DNA from: Limnohabitans sp. MMS-10A-178
GTDB lineage: Bacteria > Pseudomonadota > Gammaproteobacteria > Burkholderiales > Burkholderiaceae_C
Direction of reading: 5' to 3'
Length of the DNA: 64,000 bases
NCBI RefSeq assembly: GCF_003063375.1
Contig: NZ_NERY01000001.1
Coordinates: forward strand, 1,736,001 to 1,800,000
Shown piece after piece: positions 1 through 7,985 of the stretch (position 1 is its first letter; every line of letters begins with the position of its first letter). The translations under genes were made by a program, and so were the position numbers. The notes under the pieces are model-generated. The model worked only from the letters and a program-made list of their open reading frames with translations, was not told where the DNA came from and searched no databases.

Positions 1-313
1 GGCTGCCGACATTGTGGGTTTGATGATGCTCGAAGGAAGTGCTGTGGCTCGCAGCGTTGGCATTGATTTGAAGGTTGATCCGCTGGCCGAGTTAGAGCGT
101 GTACGACACAACTTGGCACAAACACCCTCGATGCTTCAAGACGTTCGTGCGGGACGACCGATCGAGTTTGATGCCATCATGAATGTGGTTGTAGAAATGG
201 CCCAGCTCACAGGGGTAGCTGTGCCTACGCTGAAGTCTGTTGCTGCCATGCTGGATGTGCTGAATGCAGGGGTCATTCGCCAAGGAAAGGGCATTGGCTT
301 TTTGAACAGTTAA
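1..313 (+). CDS. 2-dehydropantoate 2-reductase-like protein, C-terminal fragment
   Basis: The frame is open from the first bases of the window and stops with TAA at 311-313, so only about the last 103 residues are present. The segment is helical, with a run such as VPTLKSVAAMLDVLN near the end. This resembles the C-terminal substrate-binding domain of ApbA/PanE-family ketopantoate reductases, which make pantoate for coenzyme A by NADPH-dependent reduction. The Rossmann domain with its GxGxxG motif would lie upstream of the window, so the assignment rests on the C-terminal pattern alone. The ORF-track GTG at 14 is not the real start, because the frame continues upstream as AADIVGLMM. The stop codon overlaps the first base of a long inverted repeat. 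Another member of the 6-phosphogluconate dehydrogenase C-terminal-like superfamily is possible. Confidence 0.6.
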   Translation, partial: AADIVGLMMLEGSAVARSVGIDLKVDPLAELERVRHNLAQTPSMLQDVRAGRPIEFDAIMNVVVEMAQLTGVAVPTLKSVAAMLDVLNAGVIRQGKGIGFLNS

Positions 314-464
314 TAATTGGGGTCAGATCAACATTAATTTCCAATCTGTGAGGGCTGAAGGCAAGGGGGGCTGAACGATTTCTGGTACTCCAGTATGAGG
401 AAGCCCCCCTTGCCTTCAGCCCTCACGGATTGACCAAATTAATGTTGATCTGACCCCAATTATT
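312..464. repeat. 153-bp near-perfect inverted repeat, hairpin family copy A
   Basis: Outer arms 312-340 and 436-464 are perfect 29-nt reverse complements and contain GGGGTCAGATCAACATTAAT. Inside them, 341-372 pairs with about 402-435 with only a mismatch or two. The unpaired centre (373-401) holds CGATTTCTGGTACTCCAGTA followed by TGAGGA. The same centre occurs at 7.73, 7.90 and 47.60 kb, but with different stem sequences. The element begins on the last bases of the upstream stop codon and ends a few bases before the ribosome-binding site of the next gene. It could act as a terminator or be a mobile palindromic element. No transposase or RAYT gene lies in the window. Confidence 0.85.
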
Positions 465-485
465 TTTTTGGAGAAGTTTGTGGCG

Positions 486-2624
486 ATGTCCAAACGTTTG
501 ATTTTTTGCTTGCGTTCTGCCGTTGGTATGGGCGCTCTTCTGTGTGCATTTTTTGTAAAGGCTCAGCCCGTGAATTCAGCGCTCATCGATCCCCATTTAT
601 GGCTAGAAGAAGTGCAGGGCGAGAAGGCCTTGGCATGGGTGCGTGAGCGCAATGCAGTTTCGACGGCTCAATTGCAAGCCGTGCCGGTGTTTGCAGAAAA
701 CCGCGCCAAAGTACTCGGTGTGCTCAACAACCGCGATCAAATTCCAGGCATCACACGTCGGGGTGATTACTTTTACAACTACTGGCGAGATGCCAAGAAT
801 CCGCGGGGAATCTGGCGTCGCACCACGCTGGATGAATATCGCAAAGCCGAGTCAAAATGGGACGTGCTCTTAGACCTCGATGCACTAGGGAAAGCAGAAA
901 AAGAAAACTGGGTGTGGGGCGGCTCAGACTGTTTGGCGCCTGAATACAACCGCTGTTTGATTTACTTGTCGCGTGGCGGTGCAGATGCCAAGGTATCGCG
1001 TGAGTTTGACATCGGCAAACGAGAGTTTGTGAAAGATGGCTTTAACTTGCCAGAGGCCAAATCGCAGCTCGATTGGGTGGACATCAACACCTTGTATGTG
1101 GGCACCGATTTTGGACCTGGCAGCATGACGCAAAGCGGCTATGCCAGAATCATCAAGCGCTGGACGCGCGGTACGCCGCTGGCCCAAGCTGAGCTAGTTT
1201 ATGAGGGCAAAGAAAGTGATGTGGCCGCGTTTGCCACCGTTGACAAAACGCCCGGATTTGAGCGCATCACCTTTGGGCGATCAACAGACTTTTACAACAA
1301 CGAGATCAATCTGTTGGTTGAAGGCAAGCTGGTCAAGATTGACAAGCCCAGCGACGCAACATTGTCTTGGCGGCGCGAATGGGCTTTTTTGTTGTTGAAA
1401 AGTGATTTAAAAGTTGCAAACAATACATTCAAATCAGGGAGCTTGCTGGCCATTCGATTTGATGCTTTGATGAAAGGTGAGCGTAACTTTGAGGTGTTGT
1501 TTGAGCCCACAGCAACGCGCTCATTGTCGCGAGGCGGTCCTACTATTACGCGCGATTTTGTGTTGCTCAACATCATGGACAACGTTGCCAGCCGCATTGA
1601 AGAGCTCCAATTCCTTGGTGGCAAATGGCAACGCCGCGAAGTGAAAGCGCCATTTCCGGGCGCATTGGGTGCAGCGGGCATGCACGATCCTTTTGTCAAA
1701 GATGATCCGCTGGCCAACCACTACAGCATGTCGTACCTCGACTTTTTAACGCCGGCCAGTTTGTTCTTGGCCAAGGCTGGCAGCGATGAACGCGAGTTAC
1801 TCAAGCGCAACCCGACTTTTTTTGACAACACAGGAATGCGCACGGAACAACGCTTTGCCACATCAAAAGACGGCACCAAAGTGCCTTACTTTGTGGTGTA
1901 TCCCAAAGGCGCAAAAACCGATGGCACCAACCCAACCGTGTTGTACGGCTATGGGGGCTTTCAAATTTCAATGACACCTTTTTACAGCGGTGGTTGGGGC
2001 ACCACATGGCTCCAGCGCGGCGGTGTTTTTGTGGTGGCCAACATACGCGGTGGCGGTGAGTTCGGTCCTTCTTGGCATCAAAGCGCCGTGAAGCAGAACA
2101 AGCAAAAAAGTTATGACGACTTTGCTGCTGTGGCCGAAGATTTGATCAAAGCTGGCATTACCAAGCCACAGCACTTAGGCATCATGGGCGGTAGCAATGG
2201 TGGCTTGTTGGTGGGCGCAGTGATGGTGCAAAGGCCAGAGTTGTTTGGTGCTGTGGTGTGCAGTGTGCCCTTGCTCGATATGCAGCGCTATCACAAGCTA
2301 TTGGCCGGCAACAGTTGGATGGCTGAGTATGGCAACCCTGACAAAGCCGATGAGTGGGCTTACATCAGCAAGTACAGTCCTTATCAAAATGTCAAAAAAG
2401 GCGTGAAGTACCCCAAGGTGCTGTTTGCCACCTCAACGCGCGATGACCGTGTTCATCCTGGGCATGCCCGCAAAATGGCAGCTCGGATGTTGGAGCAAGG
2501 CCATGATGTTCTTTATTTCGAGAACATAGAGGGTGGGCATGGCGGCGCTGCCAACAATGAGCAGCGTGCCAATTTGGTGGCGTTAGAGAATACGTTTATG
2601 TGGGTTAGTTTGGGCGGACTATGA
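486..2624 (+). CDS. secreted prolyl oligopeptidase family (S9A) serine peptidase
   Basis: A 712-residue protein from ATG 486. The track start at TTG 468 is less likely, because a GGAG at 470-473 sits before GTG 480/ATG 486 and ATG 486 opens a normal signal peptide (SKRLIFCLRSAVGMGALLCA, then FFVKAQP). The N-terminal half fits the seven-bladed propeller of prolyl oligopeptidases. The C-terminal alpha/beta hydrolase domain carries the nucleophile motif GGSNGG (Ser about 570), the acid in RDDRVHP (about 653) and His in EGGHGG (about 685). Family members cleave short peptides, mostly after proline; here this would occur in the periplasm. The gene ends head-on against a TonB-dependent receptor with no gap, and a second S9 peptidase follows that receptor. 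This suggests digestion of imported peptides. Exact specificity cannot be read from sequence. Confidence 0.92.
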   Translation: MSKRLIFCLRSAVGMGALLCAFFVKAQPVNSALIDPHLWLEEVQGEKALAWVRERNAVSTAQLQAVPVFAENRAKVLGVLNNRDQIPGITRRGDYFYNYWRDAKNPRGIWRRTTLDEYRKAESKWDVLLDLDALGKAEKENWVWGGSDCLAPEYNRCLIYLSRGGADAKVSREFDIGKREFVKDGFNLPEAKSQLDWVDINTLYVGTDFGPGSMTQSGYARIIKRWTRGTPLAQAELVYEGKESDVAAFATVDKTPGFERITFGRSTDFYNNEINLLVEGKLVKIDKPSDATLSWRREWAFLLLKSDLKVANNTFKSGSLLAIRFDALMKGERNFEVLFEPTATRSLSRGGPTITRDFVLLNIMDNVASRIEELQFLGGKWQRREVKAPFPGALGAAGMHDPFVKDDPLANHYSMSYLDFLTPASLFLAKAGSDERELLKRNPTFFDNTGMRTEQRFATSKDGTKVPYFVVYPKGAKTDGTNPTVLYGYGGFQISMTPFYSGGWGTTWLQRGGVFVVANIRGGGEFGPSWHQSAVKQNKQKSYDDFAAVAEDLIKAGITKPQHLGIMGGSNGGLLVGAVMVQRPELFGAVVCSVPLLDMQRYHKLLAGNSWMAEYGNPDKADEWAYISKYSPYQNVKKGVKYPKVLFATSTRDDRVHPGHARKMAARMLEQGHDVLYFENIEGGHGGAANNEQRANLVALENTFMWVSLGGL

Positions 2625-4880
2625 TTAAAGGCGCATGTCCAATGACAGGTTCAGCTGTGGCTTGGCATAGCGGTCAGTGCGTAGGTAATCGCCGTTGGCG
2701 TACTGCGAGAAGTTGACCCCGTTGGGTGGGCCAAATTGCTGAACGCCTGCGCTGGCTGCGGCTCTGAAAGACATGGTGGGACTCAAGAACATCAATGCAA
2801 ACACGTCGACGCTTCGAGCTGATGAGCGTTTGAGAACCAGGTCTTCAGTCTGGCGGGTGTCATAGCCAGGCGTATAGTTGAAGTTGCCGCCAATGCTCAA
2901 AGGCAAACCCGTAATCCGTTGATCAAAACCAAAGTTGGCAGACCAAGGCTGTTGGCCATCCAAGCGATTGTTGGGTCCATTCAGGGCGGCAATGCTTGAG
3001 TTGTAAATGCTCAGTGAAGTCCGAATATTCAAAGCCTTGGCAGTGCCCAGCAATTTGGGCATCAAATCGGAAGCGCGGCCGCGCAACTCAAACTCAAGCC
3101 CACTGGTAACGGCGTCTGAAAAGTTTTGTGGCTGCGAGATCCAACGCGGTGCATTGGCCCAGTTCACTGTGCGCAACTCAGTCACATTCCTCACCACATT
3201 GGTGAGGTTGCGATGAAATATGCCGACGCTGAAGATGCCGTCATTGGTTAAATAATTTTCATAAGCGATGTCAATGCCTGTTGCGAGTTCTGGTGTGAGG
3301 GCAGGGTTGCCCATGCGATCGGGGGCCAGCGGCGTATTGGTAAGGTTGGTGTTGGTGTATGCCCCGTTGATCTGGGGCCTGGCCAGCAATGTGTTAAGGC
3401 CTGGCGCTTTGTAGCTTCGTGTCAAGCTGGCACGAATCATGTCCCGACTTTTGGGGTTGAACTTGTAGGTTACATGGGCCAGCGGCGACAACACACTGCT
3501 TTCATTGCGAACTGGAGATGCTGTAGTGGCGCTTTCAGAAATAATGCGCTCATTGCGCAAACCCAAATAGAGTTGCCACTGGGGTGAAATTTCCCACTCG
3601 TCTTGAATGTAAAAAGCTTGTCTGCGCACTTGCGCTTCAAAGGGTTGACCTTCAAAGCTTGGCAGCAAAGCATTGCCAGCCGCATCCTTGGTGGTTCGGC
3701 GTTCCAGACGATCTCTGTTTTCTAGATCCCATCCCGCAGTCAATGAGTGCGAGCTGCCCAGCAGGTGGCTGTACTTGCCAGACTGCGTGATGGCATCGTC
3801 TTGGTTGCTGCCCACGGTGTTGAGCTGCAAAGCGCCTGAGCGCAAGTTGCGCGAGTCAAAAGCAGAGCGTCCTTGCTGAAAGCCCGCCTTGATTTCAATG
3901 CGTTGGTCTGGGCTGAAACGATTGACCCAAGTTAAATTGCCGCGTCGATTTTCCCAATAACCATCTTGGATGGAATTGTCGTCAAAAACGGGATTGCCAG
4001 AAATGGTGCGGTTGAGAAAATCGTTGCGGAAGTTCCAGTAGCCTTTTTGGAAAAATGTGGCAATGGAGAGGGTTTGTTCATCGCTGAACTTGAAGTTAAA
4101 ACGCGGAGCAATGTTGTAGCCCCAGCCCCATGAAGTGGCAGTGCCTATTTGTTCAGAAACGGCAGTCTTTCCATCAGTGCCTTCCATTTGACGGTCTATG
4201 GTGGTGCGAGTCTGGCGGTCCCACTCAAACAGCGAAACCGGCAGAGACATGTTGAAAGGACCTTTCGATTCGCTGATCGAATAGTTGATGTTGGCCATGG
4301 GCCTGTCGCGGCCGTTGCTAACACCAAGGCGCAAGCTTTGTTGTGAACTGCGCGGGGCTTCTTTCAAAATGATGTTGATCGTTCCAGCCACGGCTTGTGC
4401 ACTTTGATCTGCTGTAGGTGCGCGAAGAACTTCAATGCGCTCAATCTGGGAGGGGCTGAGTTGGTCAAGGTTAAAGCCTTGAGGTGCGGGATCGCCATTG
4501 ATCAGAATTTGAGTGTAGCCAGCACCCAGGCCACGCATGCGGGGGCCACCCGAGCTGACATTTACCCCTGGCAGGCGGCGCATCACGTCGAGCGCGTTGG
4601 TGTCTCCAAAACGATCGAGTTCTTCGCGACCATAAATCTGTTTGGCCACACTGGCCGCACGCCTGAGTTCGGTAGAGCCTTGCCGGCCCACAATCTCAAC
4701 GCGTTGGATGACGCTGGTTTGTGGGGCAGTGGTGGTTTCAGTTTGGCCACCAACGCTACTGTCTTGGGCCCAAACGCTCATTGGCGCTGTCAGCGCAGCC
4801 AGTGCCATCCATGTAACGGGCTGACGCGGGATCATGCCAACAGGTTCACGCCTAATGGCATGGATGGATAAGCTTTTCAT
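2625..4880 (-). CDS. TonB-dependent outer-membrane receptor
   Basis: A 751-residue protein. The N-terminus has a signal peptide whose hydrophobic part is TWMALAALTAPMSVWAQ; Met16 would give a more ordinary leader, and neither start has a strong ribosome-binding site. A plug domain follows, with LDVMRRLPGVNVSSGGPRMR, an RGLG segment, QILINGDPAPQG and IERIEVLRAPTADQSAQAVA, then a long barrel region rich in alternating aromatic and polar residues. Length and order fit FecA/CirA-type receptors that use TonB energy to import large solutes. The ligand is unknown. The plug wording and the two flanking prolyl oligopeptidases suggest a peptide or peptide-siderophore rather than a plain iron chelate; this is inference from context. 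It is divergent from the second peptidase gene across 136 bp and abuts the first tail to tail. Confidence 0.9.
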   Translation of the reverse strand: MKSLSIHAIRREPVGMIPRQPVTWMALAALTAPMSVWAQDSSVGGQTETTTAPQTSVIQRVEIVGRQGSTELRRAASVAKQIYGREELDRFGDTNALDVMRRLPGVNVSSGGPRMRGLGAGYTQILINGDPAPQGFNLDQLSPSQIERIEVLRAPTADQSAQAVAGTINIILKEAPRSSQQSLRLGVSNGRDRPMANINYSISESKGPFNMSLPVSLFEWDRQTRTTIDRQMEGTDGKTAVSEQIGTATSWGWGYNIAPRFNFKFSDEQTLSIATFFQKGYWNFRNDFLNRTISGNPVFDDNSIQDGYWENRRGNLTWVNRFSPDQRIEIKAGFQQGRSAFDSRNLRSGALQLNTVGSNQDDAITQSGKYSHLLGSSHSLTAGWDLENRDRLERRTTKDAAGNALLPSFEGQPFEAQVRRQAFYIQDEWEISPQWQLYLGLRNERIISESATTASPVRNESSVLSPLAHVTYKFNPKSRDMIRASLTRSYKAPGLNTLLARPQINGAYTNTNLTNTPLAPDRMGNPALTPELATGIDIAYENYLTNDGIFSVGIFHRNLTNVVRNVTELRTVNWANAPRWISQPQNFSDAVTSGLEFELRGRASDLMPKLLGTAKALNIRTSLSIYNSSIAALNGPNNRLDGQQPWSANFGFDQRITGLPLSIGGNFNYTPGYDTRQTEDLVLKRSSARSVDVFALMFLSPTMSFRAAASAGVQQFGPPNGVNFSQYANGDYLRTDRYAKPQLNLSLDMRL

Positions 4881-5016
4881 GGAATGGGACTTTTAAAAAT
4901 GTATTGAAATAGTTCTTATTTTCGCAACTGAACAGGGCTTCGCAAGCCAGTATTTGGGATTTGAAAATAGTCAGAACAGGTATTATGCAAATTATTGCAA
5001 ATCTAATCACTAAATA
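4881..5016. promoter_or_regulatory. divergent promoter region, TonB receptor / S9 peptidase
   Basis: A 136-bp AT-rich gap between divergent start codons must hold promoters for both genes. An imperfect palindrome GAAATAGTTCTTATTTTC (about 4904-4921) and repeated GCAAAT/GCAAATTATT words (about 4986-5003) are visible. Neither matches a regulator site that I can name with confidence; a convincing Fur box was not found. Confidence 0.4.
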
Positions 5017-7281
5017 ATGAAATTTATAAAGTTCAATTTTTGTTTTGTCGGTTTTTGCTTGTCTTTTGCTGTCTTTGCCCAATCGAACAAGGCCTTTCAC
5101 TTTGCCGGCATTGATGTTCCCCCGCCATTGGCAGCACAAAATGTTCAAGATGTTTATTGGGGTGTGGCTGTCAATGATCCATATAGATTTCTAGAGCAAG
5201 TCAAAGATCCTGCGGTCGTGAATTGGATGAAAGGGCAGGCAGAAGCAACAGAGTCTATTTTGAAGCAAATTCCCGGAAGAGCTTCCATCTTGGCGTCTCT
5301 GAAGGAGAAAGACTCAGTGGGCGGTTCGGTGATTTCGGCTATTACCCGAACCGAATCGGGGCGCTGGTTTTATTTGAAACGCGAGCAAGGGCAATCTCAA
5401 GCGAAGCTGGTTTGGCGAGATGGGGTGGCTGGTGAAGAGCGGCTTTTGGTTGATCCAGTAGCAGTGACCAAAGAAAAAGGCAGGCCGCATGCCATTCAAA
5501 GTTTCCATCCTTCACCCGATGGCAAATTGCTGGCCTACGGCATGCATGCATCAGGTTCTGAAATTGGCCACATGCATGTGATTGAAGTGGCAACGAGCAA
5601 GTCGCTATTGCCGCCCATCGATCGGGTTCGATTTGCGGGTGCCAGTTGGCGCAAAAATGGATCTGGCTTGTTTTTTTCACGTTTGCGTCCAGGTTTTGAG
5701 TCTATGCGGTCGACAGAGCGATTTGCAGACACTGGGCGTTATTACTTGGATTTGAATCAGACCAATCCAGACAAGCTGATCTTCAGTGCTTCGATGTATG
5801 CCGAACTCAAGCTGCCAAGCTTTGCGACAGGTTATGTACAAGAGCTGCCTGGCACCGATTTGGCGGGCATGGTGGTTAACTTTGGGGTTGACAGGCGCTT
5901 GGCCATGTACGTGGCCAACTTGGACGACGTGATGAACGGCAAGGCCAAGTGGCGCGAGGTTTTCAACCAATCGGCCGATATTCGCGAAGTTGACATGGGG
6001 CATGGCAATGTCTACTTGCGCAGTGCACTCGACGCGCCTCGTTTCAAAATTTTGAAACTCAAATTGACACAGCTTGATTTGAAATCTGCTGAAACTTTGT
6101 TGCCAGAGTCTGAAGGCGTGCTGCGCGCCATGACGGTCAGCCAAGACAGCCTGATTGTTACGCGAAGAGAAGGTGTGAACACGGCATTGCTTCGATTGCC
6201 TGTGGCTTCTATCAATGGTTTGGGGAGTTCAAGCTCAAGTTCAAGCGCTAACAAAATAGATGTCCAAAAAGTGTCCTTGCCTTTAGAGGGCAATGTCACT
6301 GTGGTGGGCAGCATTGATCATCCCGATTTGATTGTGGCCGTGAGCAGTTGGACGCAATCTTTGCGTCGCTATGTCTTTACGCCAACGGCTTCAAGCAACT
6401 CAAATGCCGGTCAGTTTGTTCGTTTGAACTTAGCGCCGCCTGTAGAGCCTGTGCAAAGGGCCGAAATAGTGGCCCGTGAAGTGATGGTGCCCAGCCACGA
6501 TGGGGTGAGAGTGCCGGTCTCCATCATCATGCGCAAGGATGCAGTTCTAAATGGCAAGAACCCCACCATTTTGTATGGCTATGGTGCTTATGGGACCACT
6601 GAAGAGCCAGCCCGAAGCAATGGTGTGATGGCGTGGGTGGAGCGCGGCGGTATTTATGTTTATGCACACGTGCGCGGGGGTGGCGCGCTGGGCAGTCAGT
6701 GGCACGAAGCAGGTCACAAAACCACCAAGTTCAATACTTGGAAAGATGGTATTGCTGCGGCCGAATGGCTGATTGCCAATGGCTATACCAGTGCGGCAAA
6801 GTTGGGTATTTATGGTGGCAGTGCGGGAGGTATTTTTGTAGGCCGCGCCATCACTGAACGTCCTGATTTGTTTGCTGTGGCAGTACCTTCTGTGCCCGTG
6901 TTGGACATGGTTCGTTCTGAGCAGCGTGCCAATGGCGTGGCCAATATTCCTGAATATGGCACCGTGAAAGTGGAGCCTGAGTTTCACGCACTTTTGCGAA
7001 ACAGTTCTTACCACGCAGTGAAAGAGGGCGTGCGCTATCCTGCCACCATGCTGATGCACGGCGTGAACGATTCCCGTGTGGATGTTTGGCAAAGCTTGAA
7101 ATTTGCGTCGCAATTGGCCAATGCGCAAAAGGGCGCTCAGCCTGTGTTGCTGCGCTTAGATTATGAAGCCGGTCATGGGTCGGGATCTAGCGCTGAACAG
7201 GCGATGCAACGCACTGCTGAGTTCCAAGCATTCATGCTTTGGCAGATGGGTGAATCAGGATTTCAACCGGAACGCAAGTGA
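5017..7281 (+). CDS. secreted prolyl oligopeptidase family (S9A) serine peptidase
   Basis: A 754-residue paralogue of the peptidase at 486. Residues 1-21 form a signal peptide ending FAVFAQ. The N-terminal domain shows the typical PYRFLEQVKDPAVVNWMKGQ opening of prolyl oligopeptidases. The catalytic domain has Ser602 in GGSAGG, Asp685 in NDSRVD and His720 in AGHGSG. A serine run (SSSSSSS, residues about 408-415) marks a loop in the propeller. The second motif (GGSAGG) differs from GGSNGG in the paralogue, so the two enzymes are not recent duplicates and may prefer different peptides. The stop overlaps the start of a small lipoprotein gene by four bases, implying co-translation. Located downstream of the divergent promoter shared with the TonB receptor. 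Confidence 0.92.
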   Translation: MKFIKFNFCFVGFCLSFAVFAQSNKAFHFAGIDVPPPLAAQNVQDVYWGVAVNDPYRFLEQVKDPAVVNWMKGQAEATESILKQIPGRASILASLKEKDSVGGSVISAITRTESGRWFYLKREQGQSQAKLVWRDGVAGEERLLVDPVAVTKEKGRPHAIQSFHPSPDGKLLAYGMHASGSEIGHMHVIEVATSKSLLPPIDRVRFAGASWRKNGSGLFFSRLRPGFESMRSTERFADTGRYYLDLNQTNPDKLIFSASMYAELKLPSFATGYVQELPGTDLAGMVVNFGVDRRLAMYVANLDDVMNGKAKWREVFNQSADIREVDMGHGNVYLRSALDAPRFKILKLKLTQLDLKSAETLLPESEGVLRAMTVSQDSLIVTRREGVNTALLRLPVASINGLGSSSSSSSANKIDVQKVSLPLEGNVTVVGSIDHPDLIVAVSSWTQSLRRYVFTPTASSNSNAGQFVRLNLAPPVEPVQRAEIVAREVMVPSHDGVRVPVSIIMRKDAVLNGKNPTILYGYGAYGTTEEPARSNGVMAWVERGGIYVYAHVRGGGALGSQWHEAGHKTTKFNTWKDGIAAAEWLIANGYTSAAKLGIYGGSAGGIFVGRAITERPDLFAVAVPSVPVLDMVRSEQRANGVANIPEYGTVKVEPEFHALLRNSSYHAVKEGVRYPATMLMHGVNDSRVDVWQSLKFASQLANAQKGAQPVLLRLDYEAGHGSGSSAEQAMQRTAEFQAFMLWQMGESGFQPERK

Positions 7282-7673
7282 GACGTTACAAATTTTTCTT
7301 GCTACTTTTGTTGTTGGGTCTGACGGGGTGTGCAAGTCAAACGCGCAATATGGCCGAAAGCATCAATCCAAGTACGCCGCAATTCAGGGAACCGGCTTGT
7401 CAGCGTTCGTTTGCATTGGCGCCGCTGCATGATGAGATCAAGTTGGCGCGGACCATTGCAACGCCTTCATTGTTGTTGCTTACAGGAGGTGGCTATTTGT
7501 TGCCATTGTTGGGGTTGAACATGGGCTTGGATGCAATCGATCACTACGATGCTTCTTATGTATCAAAGGTGTGTGGAGGCATGGCAACCCCGAGTCGAAA
7601 TATTTTGGAGAAAGTGTTGTTGGGCGCGGGGTTTAGTTTGTTCACTGGGAATATGAAGGTGTGGTCGCAGTAG
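7278..7673 (+). CDS. small lipoprotein, unknown function
   Basis: A 131-residue protein starting at GTG 7278 inside the GTGA overlap with the preceding peptidase stop. The leader RRYKFFLLLLLLGLTGC is a classic lipoprotein signal with the lipidated Cys at position 18. The mature part has two weakly hydrophobic stretches (TPSLLLLTGGGYLLPLLGL and LEKVLLGAGFSLF) and two further cysteines, ACQ and KVCGG. It would be anchored to the inner or outer membrane facing the periplasm. Translational overlap suggests it works with or accompanies the peptidase. I recognise no family. Confidence 0.75.
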   Translation: MRRYKFFLLLLLLGLTGCASQTRNMAESINPSTPQFREPACQRSFALAPLHDEIKLARTIATPSLLLLTGGGYLLPLLGLNMGLDAIDHYDASYVSKVCGGMATPSRNILEKVLLGAGFSLFTGNMKVWSQ

Positions 7674-7709
7674 TTTTTTGTCTTTGAAATTTGCTGTGCT
7701 CGCTGCGGA

Positions 7710-7773
7710 AGGTTGCATTGGGCAGGATCCTCATACTGGAGTACCAGAAATCGTCACCTGTCCAATGCAACCT
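7710..7773. repeat. hairpin repeat family copy B (core on minus strand)
   Basis: Stem arms 7710-7726 and 7757-7773 pair over 17 bp with one mismatch (AGGTTGCATTGGGCAGG against its complement). A weaker pairing appears to extend another 15-20 bp outward. The loop 7727-7756 is the reverse complement of the family core (TACTGGAGTACCAGAAATCG). The stem sequence is unrelated to copies A and C. No outer GGGGTCAGATC end is attached to this copy. Confidence 0.8.
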
Positions 7774-7862
7774 CCCACAGACTGCGAACAGTATTCAATT
7801 TTTTTGAGAGATTTGCACCCTGCAATCAATTTTGCTTTAGTGGAGTTGTTCACCTGAACTAA

Positions 7863-7983
7863 GTTGCAAAGCATGGGTGAGGGGGCTGACGATTTCTGGT
7901 ACTCCAGTATGAGGAAGCCCCCTCACCCATGCTTTGCAACGTTCCCACTCAAAGAAACCAAAAATTAATGTTGATCTGACCCC
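7863..7983. repeat. hairpin repeat family copy C with one outer end
   Basis: Arms 7863-7887 (GTTGCAAAGCATGGGTGAGG plus GGGCT) and 7916-7940 are perfect 25-bp complements. They enclose the 28-nt family core GACGATTTCTGGTACTCC plus AGTATGAGGA. About 19 bp further on, 7960-7983 carries AAATTAATGTTGATCTGACC CC, the outer end seen twice in copy A. That end stops 2 bp short of the stop codon of the diacylglycerol-kinase-like gene. Together with copy B it fills the 7674-7985 gap, where no gene is seen. Confidence 0.85.
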
Positions 7984-7985
7984 AT

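Noticed and set aside
4881-5016. Fur box in front of the TonB receptor
   Set aside because: AT-rich palindromes exist but do not fit the 19-bp Fur pattern well enough.
486-7281. Lasso-peptide gene cluster
   Set aside because: No precursor peptide, B-type protease or asparagine-synthetase-like cyclase is present; only the receptor and S9 enzymes recall such loci.
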